Shown here in pieces: positions 35,331-46,385 of a DNA stretch of 64,000 bases. Source of the DNA: Sordaria brevicollis. Lineage: Eukaryota > Ascomycota > Sordariomycetes > Sordariales > Sordariaceae. Position 1 is the first letter of the stretch. Each line of letters begins with the position of its first letter. The stretch is from the NCBI GenBank assembly GCA_033439795.1, contig JAUTDP010000007.1, positions 992,001 to 1,056,000 on the forward strand, given 5' to 3'. The notes beneath the pieces are model-generated. The model did not search any database, was not told where the DNA came from, and saw only the letters and a program-made list of their open reading frames with translations. The position numbers were made by a program, and so were the translations under genes.

Positions 35331-38300
35331 ATGGATTCCGACCTTCAGATTAGTAGTGGCCGTTCTGGCCGCTCTGGCCGCTCTGGCCGCTCTGGCCCCT
35401 CTACTGGCTCGCCGGCGCTCCCTCCGTCAAGTCTGAGAGAACTCTCAACAGCCGCGTCTCGTCCATCCACTTCAAATTCGTCTCGTGCGGCGTCTCTGAC
35501 AAGGCGGGCTGTCGCTCGCAGAACGGTAAGCGGCTCCTCCTTGGGCCGCGGTAGACAGCCTAGAGGTAGTTCTGCCCTACCTTCTTCCGTGTCATTGGGA
35601 AATTCACGGTCTCGAGCCTCATCACGGTCCCTTCCCCGGTCTGCGTCATCCTCGTCTTCTCACCTACCGCGAGATTCGATTCAAAACAGCCGAACACAGG
35701 CATCTAGAAACATGCTCTCCACTCCATCTGAGAGACGACCGAGAACATCATCATCATCGTCATTTCGGTCTACACCGCCCGGCTTCAATTTCCGATCTCC
35801 TAACCCTATGGAGCCTCAGTTTCCATCTATCTCTTCATCGCGTCGCGGTTCCCAAAGCTCTCCGCAGCTGCCGATTCTACCAAGAGCATCCAGTCGAGGC
35901 ACTCGCCAATCCTCGTCAGCAACGCCCCTAACCGAGAGATCTTCGACTTCTCGCCGTTATACTCGGACCGCTACATTTTCCCGATTCGATGAGGCAGAAG
36001 AGCAGAGGTACAGAGAGCAGACTTCTGATGCCCTTAACGAAGTCATCATGGCCATCGATATGAACAGAGACGGCAAGGTTGGGTGCGCATACTATGTCGT
36101 CCTTGATGAGACGCTCGTCATCGAAGAAGACGTCTCCATGGGCGGCATCGAAAGTGTGGACACTTTGGTGCTCCGAGCACAACCAACGACCATCATGATA
36201 CCTAACAGGGCACCTCAGACACTTATCGAGTTTCTTGAAAAGGATGCTCAGAAACTCGACGATGACGATGCCACCACAGTTGGAGGCCACTACATCCTTC
36301 GTCACCTTGTCAGCGCAGAGTTTGACTATGACGCAAGTAAAGAATCTCTACTGGGGCTTTACAATGATCCCTCTTCTGGAGATGGTCTAACGCCGGTGGA
36401 TGGAGAAGAAGATGCGGTGCATTGCATTGGCTCCTCAAGTCACAGACGACTGATGCGATTGGAAAAGACCGTTAATCTCAACAGTCATCTTTCAATTGGC
36501 TGTGCTGGGGCCGTGTTGAGTGATCTAGAGCGTCGCCGCAGCACCGAATATCTCGCTCCTGGTGCCGACGCGCCAATCTCTTTTCGAGTCAAGGCAGTCA
36601 CCATGAGCTCGCCGTCAGATGTGATGCTGATAAGCGCAGACTCCTTGTTATCATTACAGATATTACGAACAGAGCTTCATCCAAATCCACAACTCCAGTG
36701 CCATGGCGGCTCCGAGAGGAAAGTCAAGGAAAGCCTTTCAATTGCAGGCCTTCTCCAAGCTCTAGCAGGCACAGCGCAAGGAAAATCAAGACTTCGACAA
36801 ATGCTCTTCCAACCAAGCACCGATACCGGTGTGATTGAGGAGAGGCAGAAGAGCATCGCAATCTTTCTCCGTCCCGAGAACCGTGACATGGTGCAAAGCA
36901 TGCGGAAGCAGTTAAAGAAGGTCAAGAACATCAGGGCCGCATTGCACCATGTCAGAGGTGGTGTTGACCGGATAAGAGGCCACTTGTCCCTTCGAAATAA
37001 CGACTGGAGGGCTATTCTGCGGTTCACAATGGTCACCACCCAACTACGAGAGGACATACGTTCCCTTGTGGGAGGCCAGGACTTGAGCATCTTCACAAAG
37101 GTAACCCATATACCGGGTGGTGAGTGTGTGTGAATAAATTGCTGACGCTTGCTCAGGTCCAGGAGGATATTGACGTTCCGGGTATTGTTCAGGTCGGCGA
37201 GCTGATAGTGAACACGATCGACTTCAAGTTGTCGAAAGACACAGGCCGAACAGAGATTCTCCCAGGCGCCAGTGAAAGACTGGACGATCTCAAGGAGGAT
37301 TATACCCATGCATTCGAACTGCTTTCCGAAATCAAGCGAGAGGTTTTGGGTCAAGTCCCGAGATGGGCTGCCCAATACATCCAGGAGTGCACGGTAGCAC
37401 CCCGAATCGGTTTTCTCATTGCTGTGGCCCTAAACCCTGAAACGAGAGAAGGGGCCTTCAATGGAAGGGGAATCGCTGATGACGAGTGGGACCTGGTGGT
37501 GGTGGACCAGGAACGGGCTTACTACAAGAACAGTGCAATGGTCGAGCTTGACGAAGTATACGGCGATTTGCCTGGAGATATTGCCGGTGAGTTTTCATGG
37601 CTAGAAGTACTTCAAACTGCGTATCTGACAGCGATCCAGATGAGGAAATTGAGGTCATGGTAGAGCTCGCGGCGGCTGTTTCAGAGCATGAAGATGCAGT
37701 GCTTCGCGCCTTGGAGCTACTTGGGGAGCTTGATAGTCTGCTTGCTTTGGCTTTGGCGGCAGAGAAGTATAACTGGGCTCCGCCCAAGATGACAACTGCG
37801 AACATCATCGACATTGAGGGTGGACGCCACCCACTTCAAGAGCTTCTCGTACCGTCTTTCATCCCCAATGACTGCTTGCTCAAGGGTGGCTGTGGCTCGG
37901 AAGATGGCAACCGGGTCGATCTGACGGACGGTGAAACCGAACCTAAAGAGCCATCGATCATGATATTGACTGGTCCAAACAGCTCCGGAAAGAGCATCTA
38001 CATGAAGCAGGTCGCCCTCATTGTCTATCTGGCGCATATTGGAAGCTACGTGCCAGTCACGAGGGCCACAATCGGGCTAACAGATCGAATCATCACCCGA
38101 GTCGCTACGCGAGAGACTGCCATGGACGACGAGAGCGCTTTCATGACCGATCTCAAGCAAGCAGCCTTCTCTATGAACTTTGGAACCCGGCGAAGCCTTA
38201 TCCTCGCGGACGAGTTCGGAAAGGGCACTACCATGGATGCCGGCGCGGCGATCTTCGCAGCCTATATGTACCACTTCTTGGAGTTGGGTGCGGATCGGCC

Positions 38301-38901
38301 CAGGATGTTTGTTAGCACACACTTTCACGACGTTTTCAGGAAGGGACTCCTGAAACCCGAGGAGGGTGTCAAGTATGCTCATATGGAAGTTCGCCTGGAT
38401 CCGGAGGCGAAGGAGATTGAAGACCAAATCACGTATCTGTACCGCCTTGTCCCCGGACGCTCTGAACAAAGCTTGGGAATTATGTGTGCACGGCTCAATG
38501 GTCTCGATGAAAAGATTGTGAAGAGAGCGGAGGAGATCAAGGCTATGCTTGCAAGAGGCGGGTCTCTTGAGGAGGTGTTTGCAAAACCCGTTGAAGAGAA
38601 TATGGGAGCATTGAAGTATGCGGAGCGGGTCGCCAGGCGGTTTCTTGCTCTGGATTTTAAACAGATCAAGAAGGATAGCGCGGCTGGTAAAGGTTCGATT
38701 AGGGATAAGTTGAAAGAGGTCTTGGAGCTCAATGAGGATGAAGGAGAAGACGGTGAGGATGAAGGAGAGGCGAGTGAGGTTGAAGAAGAAGCCGATGAGG
38801 TTGAAGAAGAAGCCGATGAGGTTGAAGAAGAAGTCGATGAGGTTGAAGAAGAAGTCGATGAGGTTGAAGAAGAAGACGATGAGGTGAAATCAAAGGAGTG
38901 A
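35331..38901 (+). CDS. msh-5: Meiotic MutS homologue MSH5
   Basis: The model is 1153 residues from exons 35331-37100, 37157-37586 and 37640-38901. After a Ser/Arg-rich N-terminal extension (1-about 210), MutS connector, lever and clamp regions follow. The C-terminal ATPase has Walker A T-G-P-N-S-S-G-K-S at about 844, G-L-T-D-R-I and R-E-T signature residues, and a Walker B with D-E-F-G-K-G-T at about 920. D-E-F-G-K-G and G-L-T-D-R favour MSH5 over MSH4. MSH5 pairs with MSH4 as a clamp that stabilises meiotic crossover intermediates and has no mismatch-repair N-domain. Unusual are a Gly-Arg-Ser repeat at the start and an acidic repeat tail (E-V-E-E-E-A-D), both length-variable types. The 3' end faces the CFEM gene. 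Confidence 0.92.
35358..35397 (+). repeat. 9-bp tandem repeat in MSH5 exon 1
   Basis: About four copies of ggccgctct encode repeated Gly-Arg-Ser near the N-terminus of MSH5. Confidence 0.85.
38776..38884 (+). repeat. 21-bp tandem repeat at the MSH5 3' end
   Basis: About five copies of a seven-codon unit (Asp-Glu-Val-Glu-Glu-Glu-Ala/Val) make an acidic tail. All copies keep the frame. Confidence 0.85.
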
Positions 38902-39562
38902 ATTCTACATGGATGTCAACTGTAATTTAGTGTACCATGTTCATTTGGAGGAAATGTCGGGGATTTGCGTAGATGTTTCCAAACTAGATGGGCCAACCAT
39001 ACCACATACCAAGGTGTGCGTGAGCATAGGAAGGACTTGCTCATATATTCGGTCAAGACCTTCCCTTCACGTACATTTACTGTTCCCGTAATGTAGACTA
39101 CTGCAACAACTCCCCACCAGAAAGTTTAAACATAAGATAGACGAGCAAAATCATTCGAGAACACTCGCAATGAGACGCAATGTTAGACAACTGCGTAAAT
39201 CGGTTATAATGCGAATCAGAGCACCGTTTTATATTCGTTTAGGTAACCAGACTGATAACTCTCCTCCCTTTTGTGTACAGGTATCATAATCCTCTCTCTC
39301 CTCTTAACACTTTTCACACGGGTATCATAAATTGCCAATCCTGTCCCCCTCCTCGCTTTCCAACGCATCCGATATGTCCAACCACCCCAAAAACAAAAAC
39401 CACAAGAAGCCCGCTTCTGGATGTCTGTTTTCATTCACTTCTCATAACTCATAACCTCTTAAAGCCCGTTCCTTCTCCCCGCTGGGACCTCGTTGACGTC
39501 CCTCTTCTCCTTTTTTCATATGTACAACCCCAGTCCTTTAGCTCAGGGCCCCCATCCATCAC
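38902..39562. other. Convergent 3' region between MSH5 and the CFEM gene
   Basis: It holds the two 3' UTRs. I see no other gene. Confidence 0.6.
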
Positions 39563-40411
39563 CTACGCAAAGACCGTCCCTGCAAGACCGATGCACAAGA
39601 GTGCTGATGCCCAGTGCAAGAACGATGGTAATATCGTTTGCCCGCCCTTGGTACCAGAACTTAGGATCGGCCCAATACCATATGGGCTCGAGTCCGGACG
39701 CGGTCTTGGTGGGGAAGGAGGAGCGGAGGTGGCTGCCTCTTCGGCTGGTGTGGTTGATGATGATGATGATGAGGGCTGGGGTTGCAGTGTGGTAGTGGTG
39801 CTGCTGCTTTCTGGTTCCTCTGATGGGGAGGGCGCAGCACTTGTTGATGATGATTCAATGAGCGTAGTCGTTGATTTCGATGTAGATGCTGGTGGAAGAG
39901 GCGCCACATCGGTGGTAGTCGCCGTCACTGGTGGCGGTGGTGGCGGTAGTCTAGTAGTTACCAGCGTCGTAGGCACCACCGGCTGGTGAACTTTGGTGGT
40001 GGTGGTTGCGATCGTTGTCGTCGTCGCCGGAGGAAGGTTCTTGATCAGCTTGCTCGCCCACGCCTCAGCCATCTCGATCTTCTCCTCGGATATCGGCTGA
40101 CGAATCGATCGGCACCCGGCTGCCATGATGTCGATGAGAGTGTCGTCGGCGCGGCGGAGCTCGGATTCGCAGTAGTAGGACATGCAGGTGAGGGCGAGCT
40201 CGAGGAAGATGCCCTTGCCCGAGAACTTGCACATGCATTGCGGGTTGTCGGTGCCACAGCCGGAAACGTTGACGCAGCTCTCGACGCAGGAGGGGAATCT
40301 GAATGCTACTGGCGATGGCGAGGATGTGGGAGATGCTCGGCAGGGAGTTGTGAAAAGGAGTGATGAGCTGGCGCATAGAAGCGCAAAACGAATTATTCTG
40401 TTTGAAATCAT
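39563..40411 (-). CDS. CFEM-domain GPI-anchored surface protein
   Basis: This 282-residue secreted protein has a single exon. A signal peptide covers residues 1-about 26. A CFEM domain follows with eight cysteines at 42, 46, 52, 59, 61, 76, 81 and 100. Asp55 sits in the C-x-x-D-x-x-x-C-x-C arrangement where CFEM haem binders place their iron ligand. A Thr/Pro/Ser-rich stalk (about 128-255) likely carries O-glycans. The C-terminus is a hydrophobic tail of about 20 residues preceded by small residues, typical of GPI attachment. CFEM proteins act in the wall in haem/iron capture, adhesion or surface sensing. Which of these applies cannot be read here. Confidence 0.87.
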   Translation of the reverse strand: MISNRIIRFALLCASSSLLFTTPCRASPTSSPSPVAFRFPSCVESCVNVSGCGTDNPQCMCKFSGKGIFLELALTCMSYYCESELRRADDTLIDIMAAGCRSIRQPISEEKIEMAEAWASKLIKNLPPATTTTIATTTTKVHQPVVPTTLVTTRLPPPPPPVTATTTDVAPLPPASTSKSTTTLIESSSTSAAPSPSEEPESSSTTTTLQPQPSSSSSSTTPAEEAATSAPPSPPRPRPDSSPYGIGPILSSGTKGGQTILPSFLHWASALLCIGLAGTVFA

Positions 40412-41551
40412 GGTGTATCTTGGGTTGGCTCGGCTTCACGAATAAGGGAGTGTGCTTGAGGTGGTCGTTGGGAGCTCCTCTTGGGAGCAAGTAGGTGAAG
40501 GATGTAAGGAGAGGTTTTTATAATCCTCTTAAAGAACATGCATGGTGGCTGGGTGGTCTGAGATGAGCGACGACGAGGTTGGTGATGAACGACGAAGGAG
40601 AGACAGACGCAAGCGGAAAGAGACAGATATGAAGAGGAGGTTAGGAGAAGAACCACCAGGTGGTTGGAAGCGATTGGAATTCTCAGTGACGTTCCAAAGC
40701 CGTTGACACTTCTTGTCCACGATGACTTGGACGGGCGGGAAATGCTTGGCCGCCCGCTGGTATGGAAGACGGAAGCTTGTCTCACTTTGTCAAGCCCCCG
40801 TGGGCTTCCAACCGCGCGATCGCGTGCGGGGGCGCGTTGACCAAAAAGAAGATGGTGCTGGTGATGGCGCTCCCATTCTGAAACATGAAAGAACAGGGCT
40901 CGGATCTTGATGTTGCCTTTTCGAGAAAGGGCAGCCAATCATTCATGTTTTCCAATGCTACGTCAACGCCAGGTAAGACTTCAAAGCCTGAGCGCACTAA
41001 TCTGACTGATACATGTGGGAGTCGTATTGTGATGTAGGAGGGTGTCCTATGAGTTTGGCAAAGATTGGCCAATCGCTCAATCTTCGTTGTCCAAATAGGG
41101 AATGAAATGAAGCTATTCAGAGGTCTTGTTGTATGGAGACGAGAATGAAGCATGGAGCCCAGCCGATTAAGTTACGTCCACGTACCGTATGGTCTTGTAT
41201 GTTTGATAGGGTAACCGTATTAATACCATTACATACGTGGATAATACGCCCCACACAGATCGCCCATTTTGTGGGGTATCGGGAATTTCCGTTCTGGCCT
41301 GGGCCTCTTGACCGGACACTGTGTACCGCACTAGCTACAGTGCTGGAAATTTCCACCCTGACGGTATCGTGGGGCCTTTTTTCTTATCGAGCGTCGCGAT
41401 AAGCCCAAAATTTCCCAGTTCCAACTGAACACCACTGATCCCGTCACCCCGTTACCTCTAGGACCGCAAGCTGGCAGTATACACCTAACCGCCGTCCTCG
41501 CCCTCCATCCACTCCCGTTCTACCCCGAACCCGCCACATCAATCGCACAAA
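40412..41551. other. Divergent promoter region, CFEM gene and ACL4
   Basis: Start codons on the two strands face away from each other across 1.1 kb. A TATA-like box for the CFEM side lies at 40515-40522. Frames here (for example the minus frame 40408-40938) show no family features. Confidence 0.6.
40515..40522 (-). promoter_or_regulatory. TATA-like box of the CFEM gene
   Basis: On the minus strand this reads TATAAAAA, about 105 bp before the ATG at 40411. Confidence 0.5.
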
Positions 41552-42715
41552 ATGGCGCCCACGAAGCCGAAAAACAAGTCCCAGAAGGACAAGGCGAAGG
41601 CGCGAGCCAGAGCTACCGCCGCTCAGCCCTCGAACGTGAACGTCAGAGAACTGCTCAACAACGCGAGTGCGATGCTCGAGGTTGGCGACATTGAAAACGC
41701 GTTAAGGACAGCCAAGTCTGCCTACAAGGCCACCGGGGAAGATGGAAAACTAGCTGGTGCCGCGCTCTCCCTCCTGGGTCACATCAATGTCGAGCTCGGC
41801 GAGATCGACGCTGCTCGCCAGTTCTTCCTCGCCGCAGTCAGCAAAGACGAGGATGGCACACTCCCCGAAGACGTTGCTGGAGGCCCCGAAAAGTTCCTAT
41901 GGCTTGCTCAGCTTAGCGAGGAAGGCGGACAAGACAGTGTTTCCTGGTACGATCGCGGTGCCTCTGCTTTGCGCCTGCAGGTTCAGACTCTTACCGACGA
42001 GCTTGAGAAGAGGCCCCACGGCAAGGAACAACAAGAGGCTCTGATTACCGAAAAGAAGAGACGACTTGCGGCAATTCTCTGCGCCGTCGCTGAGGTCTAC
42101 ATGACCGATCTGAGCTGGGAGGAGGACGCCGAGCAGCGTTGCGAAGCTTTGATCACCGAGGCCATCATGCTGGCACCTGAGTTGCCCGACACCTGGCAAA
42201 CCGTTGCCAACGTTCGCATTTCTCAAACAAGGGTGGATGAGGCTAAGGAGGCTTTGAGGAGGAGTATGGCCTTGTGGGAGCAACTTGAGCCTGAGGACCC
42301 CAACGTGCCACAGTTCCCTACCCGCGTGAGCTTGGTCCGACTACTGATCGAGGTTGGCATGGAGGAGAAGGCGATAGACGTCGCAGAGCGCTTGATCATT
42401 GAAGATGACCAAGCCGTGGAAGTCTGGTACTTAAGTGGTTATGGTCGATATCTTCTGGGCGAGAAGATCAAGAACGGAGAAGTGCAAGCTCCCGAGGGCG
42501 AGACATGGCAAGATATCTGGCGCCTGTCGCGCAAGTACCTTGCCCAGTGTCTCCGGACATACGCCGCCATCGAGTACGAAGATGAGAGGCTCGGAGCACA
42601 CGCACAAGAACTGCTTGACTCAATCAAGGGCGAGCTTGGTATTGTTGGTGCCGAGGAGGACGAGGTTTGGGAGGATACGGATGTTGAGGAGGACGACGAT
42701 GAGGAGATGAACTAA
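41552..42715 (+). CDS. acl4: TPR protein ACL4, assembly chaperone of ribosomal protein L4
   Basis: This is an intronless gene for 387 residues. The Lys-rich N-terminus (K-P-K-N-K-S-Q-K-D-K) is followed by tetratricopeptide repeats from about 30 to 345, and the tail is strongly acidic (W-E-D-T-D-V-E-E-D-D-D-E-E). Acl4 in yeast holds newly made Rpl4, brings it to the nucleus and hands it to pre-60S particles. The layout of superhelical TPRs with an acidic C-terminus is the same. The gene ends 252 bp from the convergent GIR2 gene. Confidence 0.85.
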   Translation: MAPTKPKNKSQKDKAKARARATAAQPSNVNVRELLNNASAMLEVGDIENALRTAKSAYKATGEDGKLAGAALSLLGHINVELGEIDAARQFFLAAVSKDEDGTLPEDVAGGPEKFLWLAQLSEEGGQDSVSWYDRGASALRLQVQTLTDELEKRPHGKEQQEALITEKKRRLAAILCAVAEVYMTDLSWEEDAEQRCEALITEAIMLAPELPDTWQTVANVRISQTRVDEAKEALRRSMALWEQLEPEDPNVPQFPTRVSLVRLLIEVGMEEKAIDVAERLIIEDDQAVEVWYLSGYGRYLLGEKIKNGEVQAPEGETWQDIWRLSRKYLAQCLRTYAAIEYEDERLGAHAQELLDSIKGELGIVGAEEDEVWEDTDVEEDDDEEMN

Positions 42716-42967
42716 AGAGCCGAACTGGCTTCGTCTCTTTGGTTTTCTAACTGTACCACGTTCAGTTGAGGGGTCTTTTTTTTTCATGCGAATTGTTCAC
42801 GGCATATCCTGGAGTCCGGTTACGAGGGAAACAAAAAGTAATGTTCGGGATTGGTTTTTTGAAGGGGTTAGCAACGTGTATACTCGGAGCGTCATAGAGC
42901 GTTTACCCGCCAACAGTTAGATAATTTGGCGAACAAGATGATGGGCTTTGCATTTCTCTCAACTTCC

Positions 42968-43724
42968 CTACACTGCGAGTTTCTGGACCTCTTCCACAGG
43001 AACATCATCGTCGCCTTCCAAATCGTCATCGCCCTTCCCAGCCAAGCCTCTCTCCCAGAGCTGCTTACCCGTCAGCTTGACGGGCTCCTTTATCCTGGCC
43101 TTCTTCATCTCGGCGGCCTTTTCCTCTTCTTCCTTGATCCTCTGGTCTTCCATCTCCTGCAAAAAGCTCTCCCTCCACTTCAAAAAGGTCTCGCGATTGA
43201 CGGGCGTGCCCTGGAACTTCTTGTTCTCTTCACGCTCTGCCTCAAGGGCAGCTTCTTCTTGCGCCTTGATGGCAGCCTCCCTCCGCTCTACTGCCAATTG
43301 CTCCGCAGCATCCTTCAACGCCGACACCACGGTAAAGATCATGGCCATCCCTAGGTTCTCCTCAATCGTCTCGTGGATACCCTCGAGCAGCTGAACCTTG
43401 TCTTCGGCAATGTTTATGTACTGATGCGACGACGCATTTGGGGCGGGCGCAAGCTCTAGGAAAGGTGGCTTGTCTGGATAGTCTTCGGGGTACCGTACGG
43501 TAAGGACCATGCTTGGCGCTTCCTCGGCATCGTCGTCGGGAATGTCGAGCGTGATAGAAATCCTGTACTCGGTATCGGAGATGTCTAAACGAGTCGAGCT
43601 TGGGTTAGGACAGACCCATGCCTGGGAACGGCAGCTGAAGTGGGCGAGTGATCGAACCTTGGATCTCATCTGGGAAGATGGAGTCGAGGACTTCCCTCTC
43701 CTCAATTTGTTCTTCGCGGCCCAT
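42968..43724 (-). CDS. gir2: RWD-domain protein GIR2 (RWDD1/DFRP2 type)
   Basis: This encodes 227 residues in two exons, 43724-43658 and 43584-42968. The start M-G-R-E-E-Q-I-E-E-R-E is typical. The RWD domain covers about 5-115 and includes Y-P-x-x-Y-P-D-x-P-P. The C-terminal half is charged and helical with T-F-x-x-W and G-K-Q-L-W-E motifs of the DFRP2 group. Gir2 binds Gcn1 and the GTPase Rbg2 on ribosomes and tempers the Gcn2 amino-acid starvation response. The donor GTTCGA is unusual, but phase and family alignment require this intron. Confidence 0.88.
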
Positions 43725-44275
43725 GATGTGTCAATTCTCTCGGAAACCTCTATTCTTGATTGTATCGTTGACGAGATACGTCAAAGGCTCCTTCAAAGAC
43801 GAATGTCGAGTTGGCAAACTGTTGACTTTGGGTCGTTTCTAGCGAACTGAAGAGGAGGGGCAGACCCGACGGCAGTGACTGCAGCGTGCAGGCCAGACGA
43901 ACTCCAAAATGCGAGCGCGGCTCAATCCATGGTGGGGTTCCGCCTGGGTTCCTTGTTATCAATGGACAGTTCCAGACAGTGCCAATCCAACAGCCCCACT
44001 AAAAGACCCCGGTAGAGCCCCTCACCGCCCGGCAGATGCTAGGATGCGGATCCAGAAATTTTCAGCGGAAACATGCTGCAGAAATTCCAATTCAGAGGCT
44101 TCAGATACAGGGCCCTCCAAAGTTTTGGATTCTGAATACCTGCACCTTCATCCATTCTCTTGCTCGACTGTCACCTTTCCTAGCCAGCATCCACCCGGAA
44201 TCCAAATCGACACGAACTTCAAATTCGAGATCAATTATACGTACTCCGAGACACACAAGACATAACATTACAATA
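43725..44275. promoter_or_regulatory. Shared divergent promoter of GIR2 and PUF6
   Basis: The 551-bp spacer separates two divergent genes, both with translation or ribosome roles. Co-regulation is possible but inferred. I see no clear TATA box. Confidence 0.45.
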
Positions 44276-46385
44276 ATGGCGACCAAGTCGTCTTCAGCAG
44301 CCGCTGCCGGCGGAAAGAGAAAGGCGTTCGGCAAGCACAACGAGGACGGCCGTACAAAGGCAGCAAAGACTGCCTCTGGCAAGAAGCACATCAAGTCCGA
44401 AAGCGAAGATAACGAGTCCTCCGATGAAGGCTCAGACGTCGAGTTCCACACTGGAGAGAGCACAACCTCCCCGCCCAATGAGTCCGCCAATGGCTCCAAC
44501 CCGGCCAAGTCTGGTAGGTCGCCTCTTCTTCACCCTATCTTCTCTATGATGGACACACCTCACTCTGTTCATTGACTGACACAACACAGGCACAAGCTCT
44601 AGGGAGGCGCACGCCAAGCAAAAACAACTCGCCCAAGAACGCAAGAACGCAAAGCCTCTGGCCGACGAGGTCCACCGCACCAAGAAGCTGTGGGAGAAGC
44701 TCCGTCGCAAGTCGCATGTACCCAAGGAGGAGCGCCAGCAGCTCGTTGAGGAGTTGTTCACCATCATAACTGGCCGTGTCAAGGACTTCGTCTTGAAGCA
44801 CGATGCTGTCCGTGCCGTCCAGACCGCCGTCAAGTACGCCACCCCTGCCCAGCGCAAGCAGATCGCGAAGGAGCTTCAAGGAACCTATGCCCAGCTCGCC
44901 GAGAGCAGGTACGCCAAGTTCTTGATTGGCAAACTTCTGGTGCAGAACGACAAGGAGATTCGCGACATCATTATTCCCGAGTTTTACGGCAAAGTTCGCA
45001 AGCTTATCAACCACGCTGAGGGTTCATGGATTCTCGACGATGTTTACCGCGGTGTTGCGACCAAGGAGCAGAAGGCCAACCTCCTTCGCGAGTGGTACGG
45101 ACCCGAGTTTGCTCTGTTCAGGCAACCCAAGGGTACCGAGGTTACCGGCGAGCTTTCCAAGATTTTGGCCGACGAGCCCAGCAAGAGGACGACGGCGATG
45201 AAGTACCTTTTTGACATGGCCAATGGCCTTATTCAGAAGAAGATGACCGGCTTCACCATGCTCCACGATGCCCTGCTGCAGTACTTCCTCAACCTTAACC
45301 CCGGCACTGAAGAGTTCAAGGAGTTTTTCGAGACTGTCAAGGAGGACGAGACTGGCGATTTGCTCAAGAACATGGCGTTCACCAAGTCGGGCGCCCGCCT
45401 TGTGTGCTTGCTCCTTGCACACGGAACCGCCAAGGACCGTAAGCAGTTGCTCAAGGCCTACAAGGACACCTACCAGCTCATGAGCGGTGACAACCACGCG
45501 CACGCCGTCATCCTCGCCGCCTACGATCTCCTCGACGATACTGTCCTCACATCCAAGACGATCTTTTCCGAGATTCTTGGTAAGAATGAGGAGAACGAGC
45601 ACATTGTTTTCATCGCCAACGATCTCAACGCTCGCACGACGGTACTATATCTTTTCGAGGGAATGTCGAAAGCATTGTTCCCCGCCAGCCACGCTACCGA
45701 CCTGGAGATCCTGAAGGAGATTCACGAGATCCGCACCAACACCAGTAAGAAGGACCCCGAGGTCAGGCGTAAGGAGTTGGTGGCCGCCATGTCGCCTCAG
45801 CTGCTTGCGGCCATCGCAAACTCACCCGCCGATCTGGTGGCCACCTCTTTCGGTTGCCAGTTTGTCACTGATGTTTTGCTGTCGGCGACGGGCGATAAGA
45901 AGGCCGCTTTGGAGGCTATTGCTTCTACTGCCGGCGGCGATCCCAACGCCGAGGCGCCTGAGGATGCCTACCAAGCCCTCCCCCCTCACATCTCGACGAC
46001 TATCCACGGTGGCCGCATGTTCAAGACTTTGATTTCGGGCGGCCGGTTCGACAAGGCCACGGGCAGCGTTCAGAAGTGCGACCCCCCTCTCAACTTTGCC
46101 GATCTTCTCTATCCCGTAATCAAGGATTACATTGTACAATGGGCTACCGGCCCCAGCTCCTTCACGGTGCTGGCTCTACTCGAGGCCTCGGACTTTTCGT
46201 CAAAGAAGGAGCTCATCAAGACCCTCGAGGCCAACAAGAAGGCTCTTACCAAGGCCGCCACCGAAGCACCAGCGCCGAAGAAGGAAGAGACTGAGGAGAA
46301 GCCAAAGGGCAAGAAGGGCAAGAACGCCTCTGCCCCCAAGGGCAACCAGGGCGCCAAGCTTCTTTTGGAGAAGTTGGATGCTTAG
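44276..46385 (+). CDS. puf6: Pumilio-family nucleolar protein PUF6
   Basis: Two exons, 44276-44513 and 44590-46385, give 677 residues. The N-terminal 150 residues are Lys/Ser/Asp-rich and disordered. Then follow the PUM3/Puf6-type repeat region with the conserved H-D-A-x-R-x-V-Q, R-Y-A-K-F-L and H-A-E-G-S-x-I-L-D segments, and a CPL-like C-terminal helical part. The basic C-terminus (K-K-G-K-K-G) fits a nucleolar signal. In yeast Puf6 helps 60S subunit assembly and represses ASH1 mRNA translation. The intron has donor GTAGGT and acceptor ACAG. Codon use is strongly biased (AAG, CTC/CTT), as for a well-expressed gene. Confidence 0.92.
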
